From Firmicutes bacterium UBA2530 (GTDB taxonomy: Bacteria > Bacillota > Clostridia > Tissierellales > Sedimentibacteraceae), in contig DDNC01000014.1 in the NCBI GenBank assembly GCA_002340985.1, positions 1-25,938 of the forward strand: 25,938 nt of DNA, written 5' to 3'. Below, piece by piece: positions 1-8,375 of this stretch. Under the pieces are notes generated by a model. The model was not told where the DNA came from, made no database searches, and was given only the letters and a program-made list of their open reading frames with translations. The number at the start of each line of letters is the position of its first letter. Positions within the stretch are counted from its first letter, which is position 1. The position numbers and the translations under genes were made by a program.

Positions 1-44
1 AAAAAGATAAAGCAGAAAATGTCGTAAATTACGTAAAGCATTTT

Positions 45-58
45 TGCATAATTATTCT
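45..58. promoter_or_regulatory. Possible ArgR operator (ARG-box-like)
   Basis: The bases TGCATAATTATTCT resemble the ARG-box pattern TGNATWWWWATNCA with one mismatch. ArgR operators normally control arginine biosynthesis, and argC is the second gene downstream. The site is about 335 bases from the mraY start, and a single AT-rich match can arise by chance, so this is tentative. Confidence 0.22.
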
Positions 59-276
59 CTGTGCCATGGTGTATAAGCCATGTTATGCTGCAAGGCAGGA
101 GTTGGTGCAAGCATCTCTATATCTATATAGCATAAATTACGGATTTTAACAGATATATAATGGATTAAATTCTATCTTCATGCACTTATGCTTGTTTCCC
201 TGTTTCTAATTATTATATAAGCAGATGTATAATCATCACTGCACAGGAGGATACACAGCAATATATCTACAAAAAC

Positions 277-298
277 TTGATATGGCAGCGCATATCAA
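277..298. repeat. Short inverted repeat in the mraY leader
   Basis: TTGATATG (277-284) and CATATCAA (291-298) form a perfect 8-bp stem around the 6-base loop GCAGCG. No T-run follows, so it is not a terminator. It could be an operator or a leader hairpin. Confidence 0.4.
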
Positions 299-380
299 CT
301 ATAATGGAAGAAAATAGGTATTCTGCCGGCACGAATTAATCAAATGCATAGTAATGGTGGTGTTTGGAGGGGATGGAGCT

Positions 381-1349
381 TTGATACAATATTTTGCATT
401 TAGCTTGTTTTTTACAGGTGTATTTTTAAAGATATTTATTGACGAGCTTTCTGAGACAAGGTTTTTCAAAAGGGCCGAAAATATAGAAAGCAATAAGAAA
501 TCTTGTATACAGGAGCTGCATAGACATAAGGCTGCAACGCCGACAATGGGCGGTATCGCTATTAATCTTACATTGCTTGTTTCTACTGTAGTTTACAGTA
601 TCTCAACAGGCAGAATAATATGGACTAATATTTTTTTGTTGTTATTTGGCCTGATGGGGTTTATTGATGATTATATCAAGGTTAAGAAAAAGAGGGATGG
701 TGTAACTCCGAGGGAGAAGTTAGCCGGACTGATAATTATAGGAGCAATTACAACTGTATATTTAATTGCTTCCGGACGGATAGATACTCAGATTATGTTC
801 CTGTTTACAAGTGCTTCTATAGAAATAAATATGTATGTGTATGGTGCTTTGATGGTTTTTCTGATTGTTTTATCAAGTAATAGTGTCAATATTACAGACG
901 GAGTCGATGGACTTGCGTTGGGGGTATGCTCCATAGTCTTTATTTTCATCGGAATAGCCGCATATCAATTAAGAGCTGATGATGTGCTGTTTGGAGCTAT
1001 AGTTATGGAAGGAGCTTGTCTTGGTACTCTGATTTACAACAGATATCCTGCTAAGATTTTCATGGGAGACACAGGCTCTCTTCTTTTAGGCGGGACAATT
1101 GCGGTATTTTTGATTGAATTGAACATACCTCTATGGATTATTCCTGTACTTTGTGTTTGTATTTTTGAAACAATCAGCGTGATAATACAGTTGTTTTCAT
1201 TGAGGTGCTTTAATAAGAGGATATTCAGGATAGCGCCTTTCCATCACCATCTGGAAAAGGGTGGGTGGAAGGAAAATACCATTACATTGACATTCTGCAT
1301 TGTTACCCTTGCGGCATGTATTATTGCATACATGGGCTTGGTGGCATAA
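381..1349 (+). CDS. mraY: Phospho-N-acetylmuramoyl-pentapeptide transferase
   Basis: MraY transfers phospho-MurNAc-pentapeptide from UDP to undecaprenyl phosphate, making lipid I on the cytoplasmic face of the membrane in peptidoglycan synthesis. Family marks are all present: HKAATPTMGG near the N-terminus, the DD pair at 96-97 in FIDDYIK, NITDGVDG with D173, NRYPAKIFMGDTGSLLLGG, and the triple His 288-290 in PFHHHLEKGG. Many hydrophobic helices fit the usual ten membrane segments. I chose TTG at 381 because GGAGGGG at 366-372 lies 8 bases upstream; the in-frame ATG at 354 has no good ribosome site. That gives 322 residues, the normal length. argC follows after 30 bases, so the two are probably co-transcribed. 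The oddity is the location: mraY normally sits among mur/fts genes, so this may be a second copy or a relocated one. Confidence 0.92.
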   Translation: MIQYFAFSLFFTGVFLKIFIDELSETRFFKRAENIESNKKSCIQELHRHKAATPTMGGIAINLTLLVSTVVYSISTGRIIWTNIFLLLFGLMGFIDDYIKVKKKRDGVTPREKLAGLIIIGAITTVYLIASGRIDTQIMFLFTSASIEINMYVYGALMVFLIVLSSNSVNITDGVDGLALGVCSIVFIFIGIAAYQLRADDVLFGAIVMEGACLGTLIYNRYPAKIFMGDTGSLLLGGTIAVFLIELNIPLWIIPVLCVCIFETISVIIQLFSLRCFNKRIFRIAPFHHHLEKGGWKENTITLTFCIVTLAACIIAYMGLVA

Positions 1350-1379
1350 CGTGACGAATAGTATGTACAGGAGGTACTT

Positions 1380-2417
1380 ATGATAAAAGCGGGAATTATC
1401 GGTGCAACCGGATATGCGGGGCAGGAATTAATAAGGCTGCTATACGGTCATCCTGAAGTAAAAATTACTAAAATTATATCGGAAACATATATCGATAAAA
1501 GATACTCTTATGTATACCGGAGTTTTACCGGGTTTAGTCAAGAGAGCTGTTTGGCTCTTGATTATGAACCTATTGCCGACGGTCTCGATGTGCTGTTCAC
1601 ATCTCTGCCATATGGTGTCTTGATGGAGAAGCTTAATGATGACATATTAAACAACGTAAAAGTTATTGATCTCGGAGTGGACTATCGTTTAATGAACAGC
1701 TTGGAGTATAAGCAGTATTATGGCAAGGAGCATAAATCCATTAATCTTTCTTCCAGGTTTACCTATGGACTTTGCGAGTGGAATGAAAATGAGATACAAG
1801 CTGCAGAAAACATTGCTAATCCGGGATGCTTCGCAACGGCAATCCAGCTTGCACTGCTGCCGCTCATTAAAGAAAAAACAATTTCGACCGAGGTGACGAT
1901 TGACGGAAAATGTGCGTTGTCTGGCTCAGGCAGGACCCTTACGCTTGGAACTCACTTTGCGGAGGCGAACGAATCGGTTAAGCCTTACAAAATTATAAAT
2001 CATCCACACAAAATAGAATCTCGAAAAGCAATTGAGTATTTTACTAATGAACAAGTAAGGCTAACCTTTGTACCTCATATTGTTCCTATGCAGAGAGGCA
2101 TACTTATTACCTGTTATACCAAGCCTGAAATAAAAGTTGACTATGATTTTATCAGAAACATATATGAAAAGTATTATCATCACAAGCAGTTTGTTCAAGT
2201 ATTGGATCGCGGCATGTATGTGGAAACAAAATGGGTCAGAAATTCAAACATGTGCCATATAAATTTTGAGGTTGATGAGCAGGATAATTCATTAATCATA
2301 TTTGCGGCAATTGATAATTTAATAAAAGGAGCGGCAGGGCAGGCTATACAAAACCTGAATATAATGAATGGGTTCCCTCAAGGTATGGCAATTGATTATG
2401 TGCCCACATGTATTTAA
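1380..2417 (+). CDS. argC: N-acetyl-gamma-glutamyl-phosphate reductase
   Basis: ArgC carries out the third step of arginine (ornithine) synthesis, the NADPH-dependent reduction of N-acetylglutamyl phosphate to the semialdehyde. The N-terminal nucleotide-binding loop reads GATGYAG (G8, G11, G14). The catalytic Cys is C150 in NPGCFATA. SGSGR and the NHPHKIE stretch are also typical. Length (345 residues) is normal. The start ATG has a strong site, AGGAGGT, just upstream. No argJ, argB or argD follows, since the next gene is convergent; the rest of the pathway must be elsewhere. A hairpin terminator lies about 70 bases downstream. Confidence 0.96.
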   Translation: MIKAGIIGATGYAGQELIRLLYGHPEVKITKIISETYIDKRYSYVYRSFTGFSQESCLALDYEPIADGLDVLFTSLPYGVLMEKLNDDILNNVKVIDLGVDYRLMNSLEYKQYYGKEHKSINLSSRFTYGLCEWNENEIQAAENIANPGCFATAIQLALLPLIKEKTISTEVTIDGKCALSGSGRTLTLGTHFAEANESVKPYKIINHPHKIESRKAIEYFTNEQVRLTFVPHIVPMQRGILITCYTKPEIKVDYDFIRNIYEKYYHHKQFVQVLDRGMYVETKWVRNSNMCHINFEVDEQDNSLIIFAAIDNLIKGAAGQAIQNLNIMNGFPQGMAIDYVPTCI

Positions 2418-2488
2418 AATCAGTTCAACCATGTACCTCGCAACTTGATATACCTCTGTCTAAGATACATCAAGAGCAGAGTAAATAT

Positions 2489-2544
2489 GACCATATGAAA
2501 GAGTGATTAAATCTGCTCAATTTCATATGGTCAATTATTTTTTT
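2489..2544 (+). terminator. Rho-independent terminator of mraY-argC
   Basis: GACCATATGAAA (2489-2500) pairs perfectly with TTTCATATGGTC (2521-2532) and is followed by a T-rich tail (AATTATTTTTTTA). It ends right at the stop of the convergent tdh gene. Confidence 0.8.
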
Positions 2545-2546
2545 AA

Positions 2547-3509
2547 TCATTCATGTATATCTAATTTAACTCTCAGTTTTTCAAGCATATCCTTTGTCAT
2601 TGAATTCAGGTCGTACTCGGGATTCCAGTCCCATTCTTCTCGGGCGGAGGAATCATCCAGCGAGTTTGGCCACGAATCGGCTATTTCCTGTCTTATAGGA
2701 TCGACGTCATAATTAAGTTCAAACTCCGGTATGAATTTTCTTATGGATGTGGCCAGCATTTCAGGGTCGAAGCTCATTGCGGTAACATTAAAGGCATTTC
2801 TGTGCTTCAGCCTCGTTGGATCTGCCTCAATCAAATCAATGATTGCGCTTAGTGCATCCGGCATATACATCATATCCATGTAGGTTCCCTTCTGGATGAA
2901 GCTTGTGTATTTTTTGTTTTTCAAGGCTTCGTAATATATATGTACTGCATAGTCTGTTGTTCCGCCTCCGGGAAGAGTCTTGTGTGAAATGAGCCCAGGG
3001 AAGCGTACTCCTCTCGTATCTACTCCAAATTTTTTAAAGTAGTAGTCACATAGTAATTCACCGGATGCTTTAGTTACTCCGTACATGGTAGAAGGTCTCT
3101 GAATCGTATCCTGCGGTGTCTTGTCCTTGGGGGTAGAAGGCCCGAAGGCTGCAATGGACGATGGAGTAAATACCATGCAGTTTTTTTCTTTGGCTGTTTC
3201 GAGGACATTGTATAGTCCGTTCATATTTACATTCCAGCATTGCTGTGGATCTCTTTCACCTGTGGCCGAAAGAATTGCCGCAAGGTTTACGATGGTGTTT
3301 ATTTTGTATTTATCCACTGTAGCTGCCAATGACGCCGGGTCATTTACATCAACTGTTTCAAATGGACCCGATGCAATAAGCTGCTCATGTCCTTCCTTTA
3401 TTCTTCTGTTGCTTGCAACAACATTGTCTGAACCGTAAATTTTACGCATTTCTGTCGTTAATTCGGAGCCTATCTGACCTAATGCTCCGGTAATTAATAT
3501 TTTTCTCAC
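2547..3509 (-). CDS. tdh: L-threonine 3-dehydrogenase, SDR type
   Basis: This is an extended short-chain dehydrogenase of the NAD-dependent epimerase type that best fits the non-zinc L-threonine 3-dehydrogenases. These oxidise threonine to 2-amino-3-ketobutyrate for breakdown to glycine and acetyl-CoA. The Rossmann loop is GALGQIG (G8, G11, G14). The catalytic pair Y143/K147 lies in YGVTK. FTPSSIAAFGP carries the catalytic Ser/Thr region, and GVRFPGLIS and GGGTTDYAVHIYYEAL match the TDH subfamily. The start is GTG at 3509 with GGAGGT five bases upstream. Length is 320 residues. The usual partner Kbl is not adjacent. A general sugar epimerase is the alternative, but the TDH signature regions argue against it. 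Confidence 0.85.
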   Translation of the reverse strand: MRKILITGALGQIGSELTTEMRKIYGSDNVVASNRRIKEGHEQLIASGPFETVDVNDPASLAATVDKYKINTIVNLAAILSATGERDPQQCWNVNMNGLYNVLETAKEKNCMVFTPSSIAAFGPSTPKDKTPQDTIQRPSTMYGVTKASGELLCDYYFKKFGVDTRGVRFPGLISHKTLPGGGTTDYAVHIYYEALKNKKYTSFIQKGTYMDMMYMPDALSAIIDLIEADPTRLKHRNAFNVTAMSFDPEMLATSIRKFIPEFELNYDVDPIRQEIADSWPNSLDDSSAREEWDWNPEYDLNSMTKDMLEKLRVKLDIHE

Positions 3510-3589
3510 AATACACCTCCATTTTTATTGCTGATTTTTTATTTACATATATCTTTTATCATCATCTCTGATTGAGAATTGCTGCTAAG

Positions 3590-4102
3590 CTACATTTTAC
3601 TATAGATTAATTCTGCGAATTGTCCATATTTTTTTACTTCTTTTAGATAAAATCGCTTTAAAGCTTCTTGCTGCGCAAATAGGGGTATTCCTTTACCTAA
3701 TAATACAGGGGCAATCTGTATTATAATATTATCTACCATATCGTTATCTAACAGGGGAGCTAATATTGTATTTCAACCTATAACCCAAATGTTTTTATCC
3801 TTATTAATTTTCTTTACAAATTCAATAATATCATAATTTACAGGAATAAATCCATTTGACGATAAGCTTTCTGCATGTGTAAAAACATAATTTTGGGTAG
3901 TTGGATAAAAGCTGCCGATGTTTTCCATGCCTTTAATTTCATTAAATGTTCTTTTGCCCATTATGGTAATATCCATACTTTTATAGAAGTTCTCATATCC
4001 CGTTTCTTCAACTGAACCTGTTTGATAAAGCCAGTCTAGATTATGATTTTTGTCAGCAAGGTAGCCGTCCATAGTTACGCATCCATAAAAAAACACACTC
4101 AT
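3590..4102 (-). pseudogene. Dihydrofolate reductase-like (RibD C-domain) pseudogene with an internal stop
   Basis: The reading frame encodes a DHFR/RibD-C family protein: an N-terminal strand with VTMDGYLADKN, then ITIMGKRTFNEI, then KNIWVIG. At codon 110 the frame meets TGA (3773-3775) and then continues open for 60 more codons to a TAG at 3590-3592. That second part is family-like (LLDNDMVDNIIIQIAPVLLGKGIPLF). The stop falls where the family has the cofactor-binding Gly-Gly (WVIGGN), so it looks like a Gly GGA to TGA change. Restored length is 170 residues, normal for the family. A ribosome site (AAGGGGT) precedes the ATG. The rest of the frame is undamaged, so the loss appears recent. Confidence 0.85.
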
Positions 4103-4311
4103 TTTTTACCCCTTTTTTCAATATATATTATTTGACGTCTTATTTATATTATATCATAAAGTGTTATGAAACAAAAGTATTTCCCACATGAGAGAGCATG
4201 TAAGAATACATATTTACGGTTGCGAAATATGGTGTTTTGAGATGATTTTTTTGTAAATTAATTTATAAATATCGAATTTTGGAAATTTTGGTACAAGAAT
4301 TGGAAGAAGTA

Positions 4312-4320
4312 TGTTATAAT
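4312..4320 (+). promoter_or_regulatory. Extended -10 promoter for the HAD gene
   Basis: TGTTATAAT is a perfect extended -10 element. No good -35 is spaced correctly, which is common with extended -10 promoters. The roughly 90-base leader contains an imperfect hairpin between AAGCCGTGT and ACACCGGCTT. Confidence 0.6.
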
Positions 4321-4415
4321 TTAACTAACAGAATTATTGAATCTACGGCCAAGCCGTGTGGATATGAATTCAATGTAACACCGGCTTGAATTAAAAATAA
4401 GAAAGAGAGTTGGAA

Positions 4416-5123
4416 ATGAAAGAAAAGATAAATACTGTATTATTTGACTTAGATGGAACCCTGCTTCCATTTGATCAAGATGAATTTATTCTCGGCTACT
4501 TCAGCCGCCTTGCAGCAAAGATTATTCCCATGGGCTTTGATAAGGAAGCGTTTATTAAGGCAATTAAGGCTGGAATGGGAGCTATGATTTCCAATGACGG
4601 AACGAGGACAAACGAAGAGGCTTTTTGGGAAGTGTTCGAAGTGGTGCTCCATGTAAAGAGAGAGCAGCTTTTGGACATGTTCTTAGAGTTTTATAAAAAT
4701 GAATTTAATGAAGTGAAGGAAATTGTGCCTGAAGGAATAAGCAGGAGAGAGCTGATAGACAATCTGAAGTCCAGGGGATATACTCTGATACTTGCTACAA
4801 ATCCATTGTTTCCAATAGAAGCTGTGGCTACAAGGCTATCCTGGATTCAGCTGTCACCTGAAGATTTCTCACTTGTGACAACATTTGATAACAGCAGATA
4901 CTGCAAACCAAGCATTGAATATTTTCAGGACATTTTATCGAAGATTAACAAGAGGCCTGAGGAGTGTGTTATGATTGGAAACAATACGCTTGAGGATATG
5001 ATATGCGAAAAGATAGGTATTACTGCAGGCCTGGTGATTACTAACCTCGAGAATAGAAGCAATTATGATATTAACCAATTCACTCACGGAACACTTGAAG
5101 AAGTAGCTGAAGCACTTTTATAA
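4416..5123 (+). CDS. HAD-superfamily hydrolase
   Basis: A cytoplasmic phosphatase-like protein of the haloacid dehalogenase superfamily. Motif I is FDLDGT, with nucleophile D11 and acid/base D13. Motif II is the Thr in LILATNP, motif III is the Lys of YCKPS, and motif IV is the acidic region MIGNNTLEDM. The last differs from the usual GDxxxxD but keeps downstream acidic residues. A helical cap lies between motifs I and II. The start is placed at ATG 4416 behind AGAGAG; a TTG at 4410 is also open. Length is 235 residues. The substrate cannot be told. A 44-residue membrane peptide gene follows after 18 bases, probably in the same transcript. Confidence 0.85.
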   Translation: MKEKINTVLFDLDGTLLPFDQDEFILGYFSRLAAKIIPMGFDKEAFIKAIKAGMGAMISNDGTRTNEEAFWEVFEVVLHVKREQLLDMFLEFYKNEFNEVKEIVPEGISRRELIDNLKSRGYTLILATNPLFPIEAVATRLSWIQLSPEDFSLVTTFDNSRYCKPSIEYFQDILSKINKRPEECVMIGNNTLEDMICEKIGITAGLVITNLENRSNYDINQFTHGTLEEVAEALL

Positions 5124-5141
5124 TAAAAAAGGAGGTAAATT

Positions 5142-5276
5142 ATGGGTAGAACGAGTTTTGCAGGATTAGTATTGCTGCCTTTATTTTATTTAATTCCTGC
5201 GGTTATATTGTATTTCACAGTTAAGCTTGCCGTGAAGCACGCCATAAGGGAATTGAAAAATGAAAATATTTTGTAA
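5142..5276 (+). CDS. Small single-span membrane protein, 44 residues
   Basis: A short gene starting MGRTSFAGLVLLP. It has an excellent ribosome site (AGGAGG, 7 bases before the ATG), one hydrophobic helix (about residues 6-26) and a basic then mixed-charge tail ending KNENIL. It lies 18 bases after the HAD gene and just before a GC-rich hairpin, which supports it as the last gene of that transcript. Its function is unknown. No family was recognised. Confidence 0.65.
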   Translation: MGRTSFAGLVLLPLFYLIPAVILYFTVKLAVKHAIRELKNENIL

Positions 5277-5281
5277 TTAAG

Positions 5282-5304
5282 ACGGCGGCCTGCATGGCCG
5301 CCGT
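5282..5304. terminator. GC-rich hairpin between convergent genes
   Basis: ACGGCGGCC (5282-5290) and GGCCGCCGT (5296-5304) form a perfect 9-bp stem with the loop TGCAT. The T-run is poor on the plus side; on the minus strand it is followed by CTTAATTAC. It probably ends both convergent transcripts. Confidence 0.65.
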
Positions 5305-5308
5305 TAGT

Positions 5309-6298
5309 TCAATTTGACGATGATGAGCTTGCCGCAGCTGCAGAGCTTGCGGCTATTGCCGCACACATGGCTGCCTGTTGTGCAATTATCAGCGAAATAG
5401 TGCTGTTAACCGCTGCAGTTTGCATTGTATCTTTATTAAGGAAGTCCTTTTGTGCTATAATTCCGGCATGCATGAGACGTTGCTTGCGCGTAATGCTGCT
5501 GAAAAATCCGAATCCCTTTTGTTGTGACAGCCAATCATCAATCTCGGAGATTTCTTGAATAATTCCATCCAAATCACCACCGGACACTGCCAGAATACCC
5601 AATGTTGGTAGTTCATAATCGGTACCGTATTTATGTCCAGCATTCTTTAATTTTTCGAAAAGGTCCATTGTTTTTCTGCACTTGCTATCTGAATCCCCAT
5701 TACAGAGTGCCAATACATGGCTGAGTGACTGAACGGCGTTAGAAGAAAAGAAGTTAGGCTTTAAGCTGCGATAGCATTGCTCTGAATCCTCAATCATAGC
5801 AACATCTTCCTTGTCTGAAAGAGCCATTAGCCCACAGAATGCACTGTCTTCACTGGACGTCAGAAATGGATGCTCCTTTTTCATCAGGTTGTAGATTAAC
5901 CGTGTTCTTGATGCTATTTCTTCATACTGAGAAGGCTGAGACATCTGTGCAATAATCATTGCAGCAAGAGGCAGATAGGAAGATGTCCAGAAATCTTTCT
6001 TCAGCAACTCATATACCAACAAGCTGTTTTCTAATGTTTGTTTCGGATTGCTGCTGGTTGCCAGCAGTGCAGCAATCGGTGACCGTGCGGTGCCTCGAAA
6101 GTTAGAGAAAACACTGACTTTCTGTTTAAGTAGGTTTTTACATTCCTCCAATACTGTCTCATCTGCCATGATATCCTTTGATGTAAATATTCCTGCGCAG
6201 GCAAGGTTAATCAATCCACCATCCCAAGAGAAAACAGATTTAATACGATCACGGTTTTCAATTAATTGTTCACAGCTTATGCGAGTATGTTCTTTCAT
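5309..6298 (-). CDS. DUF4003 family protein
   Basis: A 329-residue soluble, helix-rich protein that I recognise as the Firmicutes family DUF4003, whose function is not known. Family-like stretches are an N-terminal NRDRIKSVFSWDGGLINLACAGIF region, repeated helical segments with LLATSSNP, and the late RKQRLMHAGIIAQ segment. The last 35 residues are Ala- and Ser-rich, ending AAAASSSSSN, which suggests a flexible tail. The ATG has a strong AGGAGG site. It appears monocistronic, between a shared terminator and its own promoter. Confidence 0.78.
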   Translation of the reverse strand: MKEHTRISCEQLIENRDRIKSVFSWDGGLINLACAGIFTSKDIMADETVLEECKNLLKQKVSVFSNFRGTARSPIAALLATSSNPKQTLENSLLVYELLKKDFWTSSYLPLAAMIIAQMSQPSQYEEIASRTRLIYNLMKKEHPFLTSSEDSAFCGLMALSDKEDVAMIEDSEQCYRSLKPNFFSSNAVQSLSHVLALCNGDSDSKCRKTMDLFEKLKNAGHKYGTDYELPTLGILAVSGGDLDGIIQEISEIDDWLSQQKGFGFFSSITRKQRLMHAGIIAQKDFLNKDTMQTAAVNSTISLIIAQQAAMCAAIAASSAAAASSSSSN

Positions 6299-6384
6299 GA
6301 TATCCTCCTCTATTTCAATGATTTTCTTTTATGGTTAATATTTAGGATAAGCGCTGAATTCTATTATTCAGTTTGTTATTTTAT

Positions 6385-6390
6385 ATTATA
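6385..6390 (-). promoter_or_regulatory. Likely -10 element for the DUF4003 gene
   Basis: On the minus strand this reads TATAAT, about 90 bases before the DUF4003 start. The -35 is weak. A small inverted repeat, CTGAAT/ATTCAG (6354-6359/6366-6371), lies just downstream in the transcript direction. Confidence 0.45.
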
Positions 6391-6464
6391 CTATATCATA
6401 AAATCTACTAAAAATAAAGGCGTTTCCATGTTAAGGCGCAAACATAGAATATGGGTGCCGGTAT

Positions 6465-6493
6465 TTGTAACATAAGGATAGATATGCTATAAT
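6465..6493 (+). promoter_or_regulatory. Sigma-A promoter for the epimerase gene
   Basis: TTGTAA (6465-6470), 17 bases, then TATAAT (6488-6493) with the extended element TGC in front. It fires toward the epimerase gene, whose start lies about 54 bases downstream. Confidence 0.7.
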
Positions 6494-6546
6494 AAATAAA
6501 ATACTGGTAAAAACCGTTAATATGAGTAAAACGGAGGGAAGAATAA

Positions 6547-7485
6547 TTGAAAATATTAGTGATAGGCGGAACGGAATTTGTAGGCAGAGCAGTCGCAGAG
6601 TATATGATTTCAAGGGGTCATGAAGTGTCTATATTTACACGTGGAATCAGAGAGCCGGGCTACAACGGAATTCAGATTCATTACAAGGGAGACCGCAGGA
6701 GTGCGGCCGATGTTGAGAATGCAATTAAAGGGGAAGAGTTTGATTATATTTTGGATATTTCAGCTTATGTCCTGTCAGATGTTGAAAATCTACTTAATAA
6801 GGTAAATACGAAAGAACTTAAAAGATATATTTTTCTCAGCACTGGTTCGGTATACGAACCCTCAAATGAGCATATGAATGAAGAGCAGGCAAGAGGGTTT
6901 AACGAAAATTGGGGGCAATATGGTATGGATAAGCTTGATATTGAAGATTATCTGTTCAGATTGCACAAGGATGAAGGACTCCCTATGTCCATAGTGCGAC
7001 CTACCTATATATATGGAAAAGGAAATAATTTATACAGAGAAATATATTTGTTTGAAAGACTGGAGAAAGCTCTGACAATTCCGATTCCGGACAGTGGCAA
7101 CAGGGTGCAGTTTATTTATATAGACGATTTGATGAAATTCATCGAAAGTATTCTGTTTGAAGATAAAGCCATAGGTCAGGCGTATAATATTACACATCCT
7201 GAGGCAGTCACATGGGAAAAACTCATTTACACAGCCGCAAATGTCATGAACACGGACACAGTCAAAATTAAAAAGATAAGCTGCACAGACTTAAAACCAA
7301 GAGAGTATTTTCCGTTCAGAGACTGCACATATCTGCTTGATACCAATAAGGCCGATGCCCATAGACTGACCATGCCCTCAATAGACCTTGCAGAAGGCCT
7401 TAGGCTCTCCTATGAATGGTACAGAGATACAAAGCCTGTGCTTAAAGACAATAAGATGAATAAAATTGAAATAGTATTAGAATGA
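6547..7485 (+). CDS. NAD-dependent epimerase/dehydratase family protein
   Basis: An extended SDR-fold oxidoreductase of 312 residues. The N-terminal Rossmann loop is GGTEFVGR, followed by RGHEVSIFTRG. The catalytic region has STGSVYEPS and the Tyr-Lys pair in YGMDKLD. A substrate-side RPTYIYGKGN segment and VQFIYIDDLMKFIE follow, all typical of the atypical NAD-epimerase group related to nucleotide-sugar and CSP41-like proteins. The start is TTG at 6547, supported by GGAGGGAAG 7 bases upstream. It stands alone, so its substrate cannot be inferred. Confidence 0.85.
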   Translation: MKILVIGGTEFVGRAVAEYMISRGHEVSIFTRGIREPGYNGIQIHYKGDRRSAADVENAIKGEEFDYILDISAYVLSDVENLLNKVNTKELKRYIFLSTGSVYEPSNEHMNEEQARGFNENWGQYGMDKLDIEDYLFRLHKDEGLPMSIVRPTYIYGKGNNLYREIYLFERLEKALTIPIPDSGNRVQFIYIDDLMKFIESILFEDKAIGQAYNITHPEAVTWEKLIYTAANVMNTDTVKIKKISCTDLKPREYFPFRDCTYLLDTNKADAHRLTMPSIDLAEGLRLSYEWYRDTKPVLKDNKMNKIEIVLE

Positions 7486-7750
7486 TTGCCTCATAGTAGA
7501 ATTCTATAATATAAAAATTCTGTGGATGTAAGCTTATATAATAATGAAGACAGAGCTATATATTATTTTTGGCTTTTTGTGATGGAGAAATATATATTAA
7601 TGATGAAGTTAACGATAGACATTACTCTCTATATAATAAAAAAATTATTAAACTATATTAAGAAAATGGGAGAATACCCATATGAAATATTTAATTAAAG
7701 CTAAAAACCTTGGGTATAATTATATATAATACATGTACCGGGAGGAAATT

Positions 7751-8293
7751 ATGTCAAATGAGGAACTGATAAGCTTATTGAAAGTACGTTTTGAAAAAAA
7801 TATGAATCTTCATGAGGGTATTGAATGGGCTAAAGTACAGGCGAGGCTGGAGGCTGATGACGGAAAGCTTTGGTCGCTGAGTGAAATGGAGAGAACAGGC
7901 GGTGAACCGGACGTTGTGGGTTATGACGAAGCAACGGGGGAATATATTTTTTATGACTGCTCTCCGGAAAGTCCCGCAGGTCGCAGAAATACCTGCTATG
8001 ACCGAGCAGGGGAGGAAGAGAGAAATAAAAAGGGTGTATATCCGGGAGGAAATGTAATTGATATGGCTGCCGCCATGGGAATTGAGCTTTTAACGGAGGA
8101 GCAGTACAGGGAGCTTCAAAAACTGGGGAAGTTCGATATGAAGACGTCAAGTTGGGTGAAAACTCCTGATGATATCAGGAAATTAGGAGGGGCCATATTT
8201 GCGGACCGGCGTTACGGACATATTTTCATATATCACAACAGTGCGCCTTCCTTCTACAGTGGTAGGGCATTTCGTGGTTTGTTAAGAGTGTGA
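7751..8293 (+). CDS. DUF4256 family protein
   Basis: A 180-residue protein of the conserved Firmicutes family DUF4256, function unknown. Recognised stretches are GIEWAKVQARLEA, SEMERTGGEPDVVG, DCSPESPAGRR, IDMAAAMGIELLTEEQYREL, SSWVKTPDDIRKLGGA and the C-terminal FRGLLRV. The ATG at 7751 is chosen because GGGAGGA lies just in front; the in-frame ATG at 7733 would place that ribosome site inside the gene. A TATAAT-rich stretch near 7713-7730 may be the promoter. It appears monocistronic. Confidence 0.85.
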   Translation: MSNEELISLLKVRFEKNMNLHEGIEWAKVQARLEADDGKLWSLSEMERTGGEPDVVGYDEATGEYIFYDCSPESPAGRRNTCYDRAGEEERNKKGVYPGGNVIDMAAAMGIELLTEEQYRELQKLGKFDMKTSSWVKTPDDIRKLGGAIFADRRYGHIFIYHNSAPSFYSGRAFRGLLRV

Positions 8294-8309
8294 ATTCAAG
8301 CCTTAGAGT

Positions 8310-8365
8310 AATAATAAAAATGAGGCCGACAGATTCGCCCTTTCGGGGCACAACTTGCCGGCCTC
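8310..8365 (-). terminator. Terminator of the bL25 gene
   Basis: GAGGCCG (8322-8328) pairs with CGGCCTC (8359-8365), with an inner GCCC/GGGC hairpin. On the minus strand a T-rich tail (ATTTTTATTATT) follows. It may also stop the convergent DUF4256 transcript. Confidence 0.75.
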
Positions 8366-8375
8366 TTATAATTAA

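Larger units (their letters stand above)
1..380. other. Leader region upstream of mraY
   Basis: No complete gene is visible here. One plus-strand frame is open from the window edge (base 3) to a TAA at 147-149 and could be the tail of an upstream gene, but its residues match nothing I recognise. A TATAAT at 228-233 could be a -10 element, without a convincing -35. The region also holds an ARG-box-like site and a short hairpin, listed separately. It probably contains the promoter of the mraY-argC pair. Confidence 0.4.

Noticed and set aside
3..149. Open frame running in from the left edge
   Set aside because: It has no recognisable family similarity and no sign of a terminator after it, so it is noted only within the leader region.
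3773..3775. TGA as selenocysteine or recoded glycine in the DHFR-like gene
   Set aside because: The position is a cofactor-loop glycine rather than a redox Cys, no SECIS-like hairpin stands out, and TGA serves as an ordinary stop in other genes here.
7520..7670. Protein-like open stretches (for example FCDGEIYINDEVNDRHYSLY) between the epimerase and DUF4256 genes
   Set aside because: The pieces lie in different frames, have no start or ribosome site, and the region is so AT-rich that such stretches arise by chance. They may be a remnant, but support is too weak to list.
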